NCBI GenBank assembly: GCA_963576785.1
Contig: OY756146.1
Span: 1,922,001 to 1,986,000, forward strand
Length of the DNA: 64,000 bases
Direction of reading: 5' to 3'
Origin: Chlorophyllum brunneum
Lineage: Eukaryota > Basidiomycota > Agaricomycetes > Agaricales > Agaricaceae
Shown here in pieces: positions 10,228-21,770 of this stretch. Position 1 is the first letter of the stretch; every line of letters begins with the position of its first letter. Below the pieces are notes generated by a model. The model saw only the letters and a list, made by a program, of their open reading frames with translations. It had not been told where the DNA came from and did no database searches. The translations under genes were made by a program, and so were the position numbers.

Positions 10228-11064
10228 TTACTCGTTCATAGGTACGGCTGCTCCCAGAGCTCTGGCCAAGTCCTTCTTGTTTCCTCTGATGAGAGGTGCT
10301 TTGTTGACACGTCTTAAGCCAATCCAGAGGGGTGCGTGTGGCGGTCCTTCTTTGAACAGGAAGTGGGTGTGGTTATTGTACATGGTGTTATCGTTGGTGT
10401 GATTGCCTAAGAGCTTATGCACTATGCTCCTCCAGTATTCGTTGTCCTTTTCGCCTTCCGATTTCAATGTGTTATATCCTTGTGGTAGGTGGAAGGTCAT
10501 AGGTGTGATAGGGGGTACTACCGTGGTGAGGATGGTTTGTAGATGGGCTACTTCTTCTTCGATGTCGGGGTGAAGTAGTTGGTTGGCAGCTGTTGCTTCT
10601 TGTGTCTTTTGTTCACATTTATGACAGATGTGATGTTGGATGGGGAATGGGTCATTACTAACAAGTAGTCGGTTGACAATATGGTGGGAGAGGTTGTCTG
10701 TACTCCTTGACTCATATGTATTGAGTCGTTCGGCTAGGGCTACGAGGATGCTGTGCATCCGAGCTTGCATATTGGAGATGACAATAAGTTGCAGGTCGTC
10801 GTTGATTTTGTATAGGTGTCTCTCCAATTGGTCTCTCCTTCCTTCGTCGATGATAAACTGGTTGAGTCTTGGAGTGGCGTCGGATAGGGTATCCATTATT
10901 TTAGATGCACCTTCTTGGGTTGCTTTCATTGCTGCACCCAGTAGTATCATGGTGTCGACTAGGGTTTCTCCTTCCATGAGCTCCTCATGGCTGGTTCTTT
11001 CTGGGACAAGTTCATCGAATTCTTTGAGGTAGGGGTATGGAGTAAGTTGGCATTTGGCGGGCAT
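10228..11064 (-). CDS. A-family ORF3: 278-residue protein of unknown function after pol
   Basis: An intact ORF lies between the end of the chromodomain frame and the polypurine tract, the place an envelope gene occupies in other retroelements. It has no signal peptide and no membrane segment, so an envelope role is unlikely. Residues 1-140 are mostly predicted helical and charged (LKEFDELVPERTSHEEL, LAERLNTYESR); a C-x2-C pair (CHKC) lies mid-protein, and the C-terminus ends in a basic KKDLARALGAAVPMNE stretch. The A3 copy (60011-60847) is the same length with one CGA-to-TGA stop, and most differences between copies look conservative, which suggests selection in the source element. I do not recognise the family. 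It may be an accessory nucleic-acid-binding or assembly factor; this is a guess. Confidence 0.75.
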   Translation of the reverse strand: MPAKCQLTPYPYLKEFDELVPERTSHEELMEGETLVDTMILLGAAMKATQEGASKIMDTLSDATPRLNQFIIDEGRRDQLERHLYKINDDLQLIVISNMQARMHSILVALAERLNTYESRSTDNLSHHIVNRLLVSNDPFPIQHHICHKCEQKTQEATAANQLLHPDIEEEVAHLQTILTTVVPPITPMTFHLPQGYNTLKSEGEKDNEYWRSIVHKLLGNHTNDNTMYNNHTHFLFKEGPPHAPLWIGLRRVNKAPLIRGNKKDLARALGAAVPMNE

Positions 11065-13876
11065 GGTGTGTTATGAAGATAGTTGGCAAGGTCGAGGGTG
11101 AAGTGGATACAGCGAGTGATGCATTGAGTGTAGTGGTTGCTTGGAATGTGAGGTCTGTTGTTCATAATTGCTGCTTTTTACCTCCCCTTTTTATAGGTTT
11201 CATCCTCGAAATCTTGCCCATGAACTCTTGTACTGCTTCCTTGGCGTTTTCCAGATTTGTTTCATCTTCCCATGTATCTTCTTCGGACGTATATCCTTTC
11301 CAGTGTACTAGGTACTGTTTCTGTTTTCCTTTTGTGCGGTGTCCTCGGACTTCATCTACCTTGTAGTGTTCCTCATCATTGATTATCTCGGGGATCGGTG
11401 GTAGTGGAGTACGCTGGCTGTCATACTCGGGTTTGTGATAGGGGGAGAGGAGTCTGCTGTTGAACACGTCATGTATCGCCCATGTTTCAGGTAGCTCCAG
11501 TCGGTAGCTTGTTTCACCTATTTTCTCTTTTACTCGGAATGGTCCGTATCTCCTGTGATCAAGTTTTTTTGTCGGCCTTGTTGTCCTAATATTATCTGCT
11601 TCAAGCCAAACTTGGTCTCCTGCCCTGTACTCATGTTCTGGTTTTGTGCTGTTCCGTTTCTCCATTTGTGTTTGGTTCTGTTGTAGCATTTTGATCATCT
11701 CTTAGCATATGTCCTGTAGCTCCTGTATTCGCTCCGTGATCGCAGGTGCCTTGACTGTGTTTGAGATATCCCCTTTCCATGGATGTCGTCCGTATACTAT
11801 CTGGAACAGTGAATGTCCTGTGGCGCTATGTATTTTATCATTATACTGGAATTCTGCTGTGCTGAGCCATTTCTTCCAGTTGTTCTGCGCATGGTTGATT
11901 ACGTTTCTGAGGTATGCCTCGACCTCCTGGTTGATGTGCTCCGTTTGTCTGTCTGTTTGTGGATGGTATGCCGTGGATAGGTTACGTTGGGTGCCGGTTG
12001 CTCTGCAAAGTTCTGCCATGAATTTTGATGCGAATTGTGGGCCTCTGTCACTGATGATCCTGTGGGGTATCCCATGTTGTCTCCATATGTTGTCACGATA
12101 AATATCTCCTAACTCTTCGGATGATAGGGTGGTGTTAACTGTGCGTAGTCTGATCATTTTGCTGAAACAATCAACAATGACAAGTATTGCATCATATCCG
12201 TCTGATTCTGGCAGTGGTCCTATCATGTCGATTGATATTTCTTTCCATGGTCCGGTGGGTATCAGTAGTGGATGGAGATGTGTGGTAGGTCATGTCCGGA
12301 GTATCTTGTTTTGCTGACATGTGTCGCATCCCTTGATGTATTGTTTAACATCATTGTGCATTTGTGGCCACCAATATGTTCTCTTGAGGAGTTCGATCAT
12401 TCTGTGCTGTCCTGGGTGTCCTACATCCGTTTTGTCATGGTGTTGTTGGAGTATTTCTTGGCGTAACTCGGCGTTTGGTGGTACATATATTCTTCCTTCG
12501 AACATAGGTAATCCATCCGTTTCCCATATCTCCTCTGGTCGTTTCTCCTTTTCTCTTAGCCACTGTGTTTCTCTTCTTTGCTCCTTTCGTAATCGGTGTT
12601 TTAGGTCTTCTTCTCCCGATATTTCCCAAATTTGTCTGATCTCGGTGATAGTGTTATCGAATAAGTGGTTGGGTAGTAGCGTGATATTTGTGTTGTCTCT
12701 GGTTGTGTCCGTTTTTGCTAGTCTTGATAGCACGTCTGCTTTCGTGTTTGTCTTTCCGGGTATGTGTTTTAGTGTGTAGTGATATTCCTGTAGTTCCAGT
12801 TGCCATCTTGCCTGTCGTCCTGTGAGTTGTTGCGGTTTCCTGAAGTATTCTAAGTTCTTGTGGTCCGTCCATATCTCGAATGGTTTGTCAGCATCGAGTA
12901 GGTATTGTCTCCACGTTTTGATTGCTTCTCGGATTGCTAGTAGTTCTTTGTCGTAGATTTGGTAGTTTCATTCTGCTGGTGTCATTGTTCTCAAGTGAAA
13001 GGCAATTGGGTGCCACTGGTCATTCTGGTTTTGTGATAATACCGCTCCTACTCCGTATCCCGATGCATCCACTTCTACCATGTATTGTCCTTTGTCTTGA
13101 GGCATTGCTAGTACGGGTTCATTCGTAATCTTTTCCTTGATCTTCTCAAACACCTGTTGTTGTCGTTCTGACCATGACCATTGCGCATCTTTCTTCTTCA
13201 GCTCATGTAGGGGTGTTGCTATGTTACTGAAGTCTTGTATGAATCGTCGGTAGAAGTTTGCGAAACCCGGGAATTTTTCGACGTCTTTCACGGATTTGGG
13301 TGTTGGCCATTCTCTTACTGCTTTCACCTTCTCTTCCTCCATTTTAACACTGCCCTGTCCTACTATAAAGCCCAGTATGGGTATTTCCTTCGTGTCGAAC
13401 ACACATTTTGACCGCTTGAAGTAAAGCTGGTGCTTGGCTGCAATGTCTAAGAACCGTGTTGTTCTTTCCTCGAGTTCTTCCTGTGTGGTTCCTGGAATGA
13501 CAAAATTGTCCATGTAGTTGATGAGCGTTCCCTCATGCAATATTTCCTGAAATACTGTGTTCATCATTCTCTGAAAGGTCGCCAGTGAATTGCTCATCCC
13601 GAAGAACATGACTGTAGGTTCGAATAATCCACTGTTTGTTACAAACGCTGCCTTCCATTCGTCCCCTTCTCTGATCCTGACGTTGTTATATCCCCAAATG
13701 ATATTGAGCTTGTTGAACACCTTCGCATCCTTTAATCGGTCTAGAACTTCGCCTATGAGTGGCAGTAGCGTCTTGTCCTTGATGGTGTGTTCATTCAGCT
13801 TTTTGTAATCCTGTACCAGGCATTTTGTTCCGTCCTTTTTTGGTATAAAGAAACATGGGGTGGCGTAGGGGGATTG

Positions 13877-13909
<33 letters not shown>

Positions 13910-15864
13910 ACAATTTATATAGCGGTGCTCGAACGCAGTCCGTGTGTACATACATACAAAGGCATAACATACAGAATGTTCAGAGAAGGGAAAGTAGACT
14001 ACAAGTAAACTAACCCCGCAAGACTCGATGACATCTAGCGTGTACACTAGAGAGATGTTTGGTACCTACGATGTTCAGCAAAGAGAGAGAAGAAAAGGAA
14101 TTCGGAAGGAGAGAGAGTGAGAGAGAGAAATTGATAGAAAAGAAACTATCTACTCGCAATCACAAGGGGGAACATCAAACGGTACATAGTGTGTGGGCGG
14201 GTATTTACCCGGGCACCACGGGAGAGATGGAAGTTGAATGAAAACTATATAAAATAGTAGACAAGCAAGGAAAGGGGAGATAGAGAAATGAATTGGAAAT
14301 CCATAACTGGGAGAGCAAAAGAAAAAAGAGAAAAGAAAAGGATCCTACGCAGGTGCAGACCCAAACCTCCTTTGGACTTGATGACGATGTAATGGTGGGA
14401 TAGAACCGGCATGGATACGAGGGTGGTCAGGTTCTGGGGGGAAGCTGAACGCAGAGGGGTTGCGATGCAAGAAGTTGACCAATGTCTTGATCGTGTCGAC
14501 GCCGAAGTGGTGATCGAAGTTGTTACAATGATACAGGATGTGTGACTGCATTTGCACCATTTGACTGTTGCAGTGGTGGTATGAAAGGTCCTTGTTAGGA
14601 AAGAATCGTAGTCGATATTCTCCAATCGGGGCATGGCATAGTATGGCGCGACAAGCTCTTGCGAAGAGCTGGGGCTGGTATCTGCATTCTTGTATCTATG
14701 GTCCGGACTTGATGTGCGATGGTAAGGTGGAGGCTCCGTTTGCTCGCACCGGGAGGTGGAGGAATGAGCTACCGCTGTAGGTTTTGAATCCGAACATGGC
14801 CTGCCATGTATGAATGGTGCATTTGGCGGACTTTTTGCGAAGGTAGTCGATGGAGTTCGGTACTCGGTGATTTCGACCCTGGTTGGGCCAGGCGACCGTT
14901 TGAATCCAGTCGTGAGTGGCTTTTTGAATCCCGTATTTGCATTTTGACGGCATGTGGTAAAACAAAAGGCGGTGCCCGTCTACAGAGCCCCTTGAGGGGT
15001 CTCTTACCACCAGCCTTAGCCAATGGCAATGTGGAATTAACTTGAGCTGGAACCTGGCTATTTTTCCTGTACCAGGCCAACCGATGTAGGATTTAGTCCT
15101 CTCGAGCCAGGTGAGCATTCTCTGATAACCGGCAGCTTTTTTCAGCATGCCCTGGTACATCACCTGCTACGGCCCACAACTTCACCCAGGCACTACCCCG
15201 GAGTTGCTTCCCATTCCTCAGCAGCCAGTTTGGTATGCCTTATAGCCCGGATCCCCGTGCTTAACTGTCTGAGATCTACACCTTGCAGACACCGCTACCA
15301 GATTAGTCCTGAGGTTATTTTAAGCCAACTTAGTCAGCATCCTCAATCTGGAGATTGGGTTATGTCTACTAACTACCGGAACTATGCCAAAGCGGACTGG
15401 GAGGGGTATCCTATCTCGGCGGTTTTTTTCAGTACGCCGCGAGTCGGACTGTTATCATGACATTCCCCTTCTTATAATGCCCTATCTCCAGCAGTGGCTT
15501 AGGTAATCCTCCCACATTAGGCCCCAGCATTAGGACACCACCACCTTTGGCCAATATTGGACTTGGGTGATGCACACAGCTGTGTCACACCGTGACAGTG
15601 TGACGTCACTATGTGACTTGCTATGTGGCTGGGTGTGACAACTCCCATACTAGCCTGTGACAGTACCAAACAATGCCAAACAGGACCACACAACCTAATC
15701 CGGTGTCATCCGGGAATATTGCTAAGCAACCACGCCTCGCACACTGGTACTTCCCACGGTTGAGAATAAATCCCCCTCCACAAGTTTCAAACCCAGGACC
15801 TTCTAGCCAAGCAGCCTGGTAGGAATTAAGCCTACACCCAAACCACTCGACCATTAGGCCGACT
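13877..15864 (-). mobile_element. Composite retroposon alpha (short form)
   Basis: A 1988-bp insertion in A1 pol, antisense. Plus-strand order: poly(T) and LINE 3' UTR (13877-14340), LINE C-terminal coding region (14345-about 14980), fused head region, 5S-like module (about 15135-15435), palindromic GTCACAC region (about 15560-15640) and tRNA-like head ending at 15864. The target duplication is 14 bp, GCGTAGGGGGATTG left and GCATAGGGGGATTG right, differing only at a CpG. Compared with beta it lacks about 362 bp carrying the RNase H core. Removing it restores A1 pol in frame. Confidence 0.85.
14345..15163 (-). pseudogene. Alpha: fused head ORF and LINE ORF2 C-terminal domain
   Basis: A frame starting at 15163 in the non-LINE head (WPGTGKIARFQLKLI) runs across the RNase H deletion joint (GSVDG then HRLLFYH) into the LINE C-terminal domain (KATHDWIQTVAWPNQGRNH, GSSFLHLPVRANGA). 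A TAG at about 14693 interrupts it where gamma has Trp. It then reads on to the Cys/His segment (SHILYHCNNFDHHFGVD) and ends at 14345. Tad1-like ORF2 proteins end in this order. Whether the fused frame is translated is unknown; it is open across the joint in both short copies. Confidence 0.6.
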
Positions 15865-16645
15865 GCATAGGGGGATTGTGATGGTCTGATTCATCCTGAG
15901 GTAAGGTTCTCGTCAAGGAACTTCTGTAGTTCCTGTTTCTCCGCTATTGTCATTGGGTAGACCTTGGACTGTAGTACCGGGGGTGCATCTTCAGACAGGT
16001 TTATCTCATGGTCCCATACCATGTGCTCGGGTAGTTTATCGAAGTTCTTTTTGTTGAATAGGTGGGTGTATCGTCGGAGGTATGGTGGTAGATCTTCATC
16101 ATTCGTCCAGTCCGCCTTTTTCTCTTCAATGTGTTCCTTGACTGTCCGTATTCTCTCATTGAACTGTACATTGCTATGTGATATTTTGCAATCGTCTGGG
16201 CATCTGGTGAATTGTATGACATGATTGTTCCAATCGATTTCTGGGTTATGCTTGACCAGCCAGTCGTGTCCGAGATATAAGTCTGCACTTTCCAATTGTG
16301 TTACTAGAGCGTCGATTTGTTCCGTGTGGTTGCCGTTGTTTAATACCAGTTGTGCCTTGTCCGTTATCTCTCCTTTTTTATTTTCTGTTCCATCAGCATT
16401 GATTACTCTGATCGGAGTCTCCAGGAGTTTAGTCGGGATCTGTTCTTCGTCTATCGTTCATTGTGCTATGCACGTGTGGGTGCATCCAGAGTCTACAAGG
16501 GTTGTAATTGGTCTGCGTCCTTTTCTTGTCTGGATTGTTGAGTCGAGGAGAAGTTCGCACGTGGAGTTTCGTTTCTGGGGGATCACGTATCGTCTATTGT
16601 GGGCTAAAACAGAAACTCTAGATTTATTGGCTTGCGGGTTTGCGC

Positions 16646-17890
16646 CTACTCGGAGCCTTCGACAAAATCCTCTTTCTCCTCCATTTCTTGTTCATCGTCC
16701 TCGTTGATCTCTCTGATGTGTGCTTTCTTGGGCGCCCTGCAGTTCTTTAAGATGTGGCCCTGTTTGCCACAATTGTAACACGTTATCTTGGTGTATGTGA
16801 CTTTCGTCTTCTTCCTGCAGTATTTGGCGATATGCCCATAGAGGTTGCAGTTGTAGCACCTCGGTTTTCCATTTTGATCAGTGTCCGCCCTTTGTCTTCC
16901 TATCTCCATGGGTTGTCCTCTACCTCCATAAGTAACTCCAGTTGTGGTTCTGATATCTCCTCAGGTGATGTCCGTTGCTTCATACCCTTGTCCTACTGCG
17001 AGGATTGTAGTTTTCCACTTGGTGTATGTCATTGGGACGGAGGTTGTTGGGTAGCCTACTATGGTTCGAATGATGTCTGCTCTGATGTGGCGTTTGAGGA
17101 GGAATATTGTGTGGGTGTCGTCTGTCCCTGCTTGGGCTTTCAATGCCTCAAACTCGATCAAGAAATCTGCCGTGTTCCTCTTTCCTTGTTTGAACGTCTT
17201 GATTTCTCCTTCTGCTATGGCTTTCCTATTTCCCAAGGAAAATGTGGCTTCTATTTCCTTTGTAAAGTCATTCCAATCTGGTGTTTTCTTGTTTTGGATG
17301 GCTTGCAGCTGCGTGTTGGCATAAGAGCCTGCTAGTCCCCCTTTCATTCTCACCAAAATTGCCACTATCTTCTGTTCTTCTTCATCTATCTTGTTGAACA
17401 TCAACCATAAGGATATGGCTCTCCACCAATCATCAAATCTGGTTCTATCTCCATTGAAATATCCTGGCTCCGGGGCTAGATTCTTTGGGATATTAACTTC
17501 TTCGGTCATCTCTGGTTCTGTTTCTGGTTTGCTGTGTTCGTTTCCATGGGTCTCGGCGATTTCTATATCGGCTGTGGCATCGGCAACTTCTGCGTCGATT
17601 TCTTCTTTAGATGGGGCTGGTTCCTCGTCTGTGTTGTGTTCGGATTCTTTCTTGTAGGCCTCAGCGATATCTATATCAGATGTGTTCTCGGCAACTTCTA
17701 TGTTGAATTCGGTTTCGAATAGAGCTGTATTCTCGTCTACGCTGTGTTCGGATTTCTGCCATTTAAGGCCTTCAGGGATTTCTGATTCTGTTGATCGTTT
17801 GGATCCTGTTGCGACGGGTGAACCCTGGATGTCTGTTGGTCTTGGAGCTCTGTGTCTTCTCGGTGTTCTCAATGAGCTACTGCTGCTCAT
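16646..17890 (-). pseudogene. gag: A1 gag: capsid and two zinc knuckles (one stop)
   Basis: Gag of the A family, about 415 codons, starting at the same MSSSSSLRTPRRH as A3. An acidic, low-complexity N-terminal third is followed by the retrotransposon capsid-like region (YFNGDRTRFDDWWRAISLWL) and two C-x2-C-x4-H-x4-C knuckles near the C-terminus (CYNCNLYGHIAKYC, CYNCGKQGHILKNC). One TGA at about 16958-16960 replaces the CGA (Arg) of A3; otherwise the frame is open from 17890 to 16646. Gag packages element RNA in cytoplasmic particles. Confidence 0.9.
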
Positions 17891-17971
17891 ATACTGTCGT
17901 CCTAGTCAGAGGCTATTAATCCAAGCCTAGCTATGAATAGTGGCACCTCTCTTGCAAGGTGAGTCGAATGA

Positions 17972-17983
17972 CACTTTACCAAA
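17972..17983 (-). promoter_or_regulatory. Self-priming primer-binding site of A1
   Basis: Directly next to the 5' LTR, element-sense TTTGGTAAAGTG is complementary to CACTTTACCAA inside the LTR, 35 nt downstream of the TATA box. Tf1 of fission yeast primes with 11 nt from its own transcript start in this way. The same pairing exists in A3. Confidence 0.65.
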
Positions 17984-18277
17984 TGTTACGACCTTAGTCT
18001 CTGACTCAGGTTGCAAGCCTTTGGATAAAGGAAAGGAAGTAGAGAAAGGAAGAAGGGATGATACGATTGGTAAAGTGTAAGGAATACATCAAGTATTACT
18101 ACACTTTATATACTAATGGTGATGGTTAATAATAAGGGAGAGAAGTAAATGAGTCAGGTAGGAGGCATAGCCTTTAGGGATGAAACAGGGAATGAAACGA
18201 GAAGTGAAACAAGTATGAGGGTACATGAGGTGATGGGTGCAAGATAGGAATGAACGGTCTATCTATAGTTCGTAACA
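17984..18277 (-). repeat. 5' LTR of A1
   Basis: A 294-bp LTR with inverted ends TGTTACGA/TCGTAACA, the same length as the A3 LTRs and the solo LTR at 48028-48321. The TATA box and the self-complementary start segment described for A3 are present. Confidence 0.92.
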
Positions 18278-19878
18278 GGGGAAGAATTGGGCAATTACCA
18301 ACATTGATTTCTTGAAATGTGCAGGCCAATGTCCGATAGTTAGACATGCACTACTGATTTTGAGAAAGAGATCAGCGCAAGTGTCATCGGCGATGATCTG
18401 CTTAAGATGGGACCAGGAGATATGGTTGGGGCCAGGGGCAGAAGAATTCGAGGTGTCCTTGAGTGATTCCATCATCTCAAGGAGAGAGAAATTCACCTAA
18501 GTCCTATTTTCCATCCCACTTGGTGGAGGAAGTTCGTCCAAAACTGCCGCATTAGCTGGTCTGTTATGGGCAGTGTTATAATGTTGATCGAGTGCCGTCC
18601 ACAGGTTGTCCATAGTAAGACAAGGTTGGCTGTTATGACGAATGGCTTCTGTAGCTGGGAGCACACATTCTTTGACCCATGGCATCAGATCCCACGGACG
18701 TTTTCGGTCGACTGAGATTTCTTGGATCTTCTTGTCGAAATATGCTCTTTTCGTTCTCCTCGTGGTTTTGCAAAAAGTGTTCCATTTGCGCTTGTTCTTG
18801 TGGTCCACATGATGTGTAGTGAGTACAGTGGAGCACTCCTCATTCCACCAGGTCTTGGATCTAGTGGTGATCTTGGTCTTCTTCATGTTGCAATTCCAGA
18901 ATCTGTCAAATAAAACCTCCAATTCTGTGACAGCTCTCTCCAGCTCTCCCGTATCATTTATTGGCCAGTTCTTGTTATTGATTCCTTCTACTATGTCCAT
19001 TAGGAACCTGGTTTCTTCATCTGAGTCTTTGGGGATTGTCAATCTTTCAATGACAATGTCTATTTGCGGAATAGGGATTCTAATTAGGAGGGGGGCGTGG
19101 TCTGAATTGTACCAATCGCCTGCCTGGATAGTGTGTGTGGGGATGTACGGTAATGTTCCCGAAACGAACAACAGGTCAATGACCGTGTCTGGTAGATTAG
19201 GGTCCGAGGCGTAATGAGTTGGTATGGCCTCAGACGGAGTCGTCCTCACAAGATTGAGGGCTTCAGTGATCATTAGGAGACGGTCTGCACTTGCCAGATG
19301 TTGATCTGTTGAAGGGTCCCATAACTCAGATCAGATATTAATATCTCCCCCCATTAATAGAAAGGGTGGGAGGTCAAAAAGGTGCTCCTCGAGGAAATGG
19401 AGTGCAGTATTATGGCTGTCGTTGTAGATGTTTAGCAGCAGTAGTTCTTCTCCTCCTGCATATAGGGAAATACACAGAAGGTCTCGATGTTTGATTAAAT
19501 CTCTTTGGATGGAGGGTCAGAGTCGCTTCAGTCTCTTGTGAGCAAAGGTGAGGACTCGTGGAGTGGTACGGTGTTCCATGTTGACCATACGTTGAGGGTA
19601 TTGTCGGCGTCCCACTTGGAGGACTTCATCAGCAATGATCAGATATGAGAGGAGCATCCAGTCCAGGTGAACTGGGCCTCCTATGAGGGAGGATCCGACA
19701 GATGAGGGAATGTCACGGAAAAACCTCCATGGGGGTTCTTGTATGAGGAGGAGGTCAACGTCACCTCTACACACGAGGACTGTCTCCATCACTCCATACG
19801 ATCTTCCAACATTGTGAGAGCAGACCTTCAACTCACTCAGGAGTGAGCAAGGAGGCCTGTCTTGATCGTCGGGGACAT
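18278..19878 (-). pseudogene. L2 ORF2: endonuclease and N-terminal RT
   Basis: Endonuclease motifs QEPPWRFFRDIP (about 19740), GGDIN (about 19350) and SDHAPLLI (about 19095), then the reverse transcriptase N-terminus to HFKKSMLVI. The frame is constant but has stops at about 19515, 19340 and 18498. The start context reads ATAAATAATG in place of the ATGAATAATG of L1 and L4, so the upstream ATG that overlaps the ORF1 stop has been lost by a G-to-A change. Confidence 0.85.
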
Positions 19879-21340
19879 TATTTATTGACGGGGGTTAGTC
19901 TGGCTTCGACTAGCCAGGGATGATGAGGAGGGGGGCAATGGAACTCCTTTGTTGGCTCTTAATTCGAGCGCTTTGTTGGCATGCCAGTCATGGTCAAATC
20001 GCTTCTTCCAGAATTGACACTTTTGGTTAGTAGTGAGGTGGTCCTTGCCACAGTTGGAGCACATAGCCTTGTGAGGGCATGGTTCTCCGGCGGGTGTGGC
20101 CGTGACAGGCGGTTCTGCTTTGTCATTGCCCTTACAGCAGTAGGCAAACAATCAATGGTTGGCGGTGGAGTGTGGCCCCTTGCAGTGTGCGCAGGTGAAG
20201 AGCCTTGCTCAGCAGTGGGTTAGGGGGTGGCCCCATCTGCAGCATTTTCCACAGAATGGTACTCCCGGGTTGGCACTGGCCCTCCTGATGCAGAAGAGCC
20301 CTCCATAGATGTTGAGGAACTTATCCTCGATTTTTGCAATATTCGGACCCCGCCTTGGAGTCCCAGATTTCGAACCACACTGTGTAGGTGTCCAAGTGTT
20401 TGGAGTTGCATCTCACTCTTGGTTGCGGCGAATTGTATAGTGTTGGAATGGATCAAATTCCGGACGCTGGAGACAACGTCGGCCTCGGTGAGGATCTGTC
20501 CTCAGGGCGTGATATAGCTGACATCCATGACTTTCACAAATGATTTGGATTTGGGGAGGGATACGTTACCCGTAGTAACTCCTCTGAACTTTTCTTTGAG
20601 CCATGCCTTAATGACGTCTAGCTCCGTGGGGGTCAACACCTCTGAGGTGTGGACCATAAGGCCCAGCTTACCCTGCAAGGCGGCGATAACCCTTGTCTTG
20701 GACTTCTCCGCTATGAGACATGCATTGAGAGAGTCGATAATGGCCCCAAAGTTGGTTACGTTGGGCCTGGTGAGAAGGGGGATGATCACTTGCTTGCGCA
20801 ACGGACCATTTAAGGTAGAATGGATAGCGCCAGCTTTCTTAGCCAGCTTCTTGTTCGTGAGGGAGGAAGAGGAGAAAGCAGCATCGTACATAGCAACTAT
20901 CTTCTCGTTGGACATTTCCGGGAATTTGCTCGCAAACTCTAAGAGTTTGAGAGGGTCCCGGTTGTTTGAGGAGGGGGCGGCAGCGGAGGCAGCATCCTTG
21001 CTCTTCTTGGCTGCCATTGTGGCATAGGAAGTTTTCGTTCCTTCCTGGGGATTCTTGGCGTCCTTGGCACTGGGTGGAGATACTGGAGTTTTGGCGGCCT
21101 TGGCAGGCACAGTGGAGGTCATCTTTTTCAGCCCAGTGGTTGGGTTAGCCTTTTTTGGCGGCCTTGGTAGGCACAGTGGAGGTCATCTTTTTCGGCCTAG
21201 TGGTTGTGTTAGCCTTTTTTGGCTTGGTATTAGTAGTCTTTGGGGTTGGCCTTCTTGGCTTGCAAGTCCAATACTTCTTGTTGTGGGTGACAGTCTTGAA
21301 CTCCACTTCAGAGATCATCTGAACGTCATCATTGGAGATA

Positions 21341-21430
21341 TCAGTTGGCCTAATGGTCGAGTGGTTTGGGTATAGACTTAATTTCTACCAGGCTGCTTGG
21401 CTAGAAGGTCCTGGGTTTGAAACCTGTGGA
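21341..21430 (+). promoter_or_regulatory. tRNA-like head with internal pol III A and B boxes
   Basis: The element opens with a segment like a class II tRNA (Ser/Leu type): a 7-nt acceptor-like start, A box TGGTCGAGTGG (21354-21364) and B box GGTTTGAAACC (21414-21424), 60 bp apart. The same head ends composite alpha at about 15775-15864. In both copies it sits exactly at the element 5' edge next to the target duplication, as in tRNA-derived SINEs. There is no matching 3' acceptor strand, so it is not a functional tRNA gene. Confidence 0.7.
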
Positions 21431-21770
21431 GGGGGATTTATTCTCAACCGTGGGAAGTACCAGTGCACGAGGCGTGGTTGCTTAGCAATATTCCCGGGTG
21501 ACACCGGATTAGGTTATGTGGTCTTGTTTGGCATTATTTGGTACTGTCACAGGCTAGTATGGGAGTTGTCACACCCAGCCACATAGCAAGTCACATAGTG
21601 ACGTCACACTGTCACGGTGTGACACAGCTGTCTGCATCACCCAAGTCCAATATTGGCCAAAGGTGGTGGTACCCTAATGCCAGGGCCTAACTTGGGAGAA
21701 TTACCTAAGCCACTGCTGGAGATAGGGCATTATAAGAAGGGGAATGTCATGATAACAGTCCGACTCGCGG

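Larger units (their letters stand above)
11162..16640 (-). pseudogene. pol: A1 pol: protease, RT, RNase H, integrase, chromodomain (split by alpha)
   Basis: In element sense the order is: aspartic protease (near 16500, DSG-type as in A3), reverse transcriptase on both sides of the alpha insertion, RNase H, HHCC zinc domain (12430-12290), integrase core (12226-11702: IGPLPESDGYDAILVIVDCF, ISDRGPQFASKF) and chromodomain (KQYLVHWKGYTSEEDTWEDE, about 11320). The frame is the same throughout once the insertion is removed. Stops fall at about 16459, 12966 and 11699 (all Gln in A3) and at 12288 (TGA shared with A3). The active site reads YMDN instead of YMDD (about 13505). Pol lies in the -1 frame relative to gag and is open through the end of gag, suggesting -1 frameshift expression. 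Confidence 0.88.
10018..18277 (-). mobile_element. Chromovirus A1 (Ty3/gypsy, chromodomain), minus strand, 3' LTR truncated
   Basis: Antisense copy of the element complete at 54800-61248. It runs from a full 5' LTR (18277-17984) through gag, pol with chromodomain, and a third ORF to a 102-bp stub of 3' LTR (10119-10018). Composite alpha (13877-15864) split pol with a 14-bp target duplication. The right edge abuts LINE L2 ORF2; the left edge is a truncation joint with B1, so no target duplication can be read. Damage is light: a few C-to-T stops, and ORF3 is fully open. Confidence 0.92.

Noticed and set aside
10228..11064. Envelope gene in chromovirus A
   Set aside because: The position fits, but the protein lacks a signal peptide, a fusion peptide, membrane spans and cysteine patterns.
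21341..21430. A genuine tRNA-Ser/Leu gene
   Set aside because: Pol III boxes are present but there is no complementary acceptor 3' strand, and the same segment recurs at the 5' edge of composite alpha.
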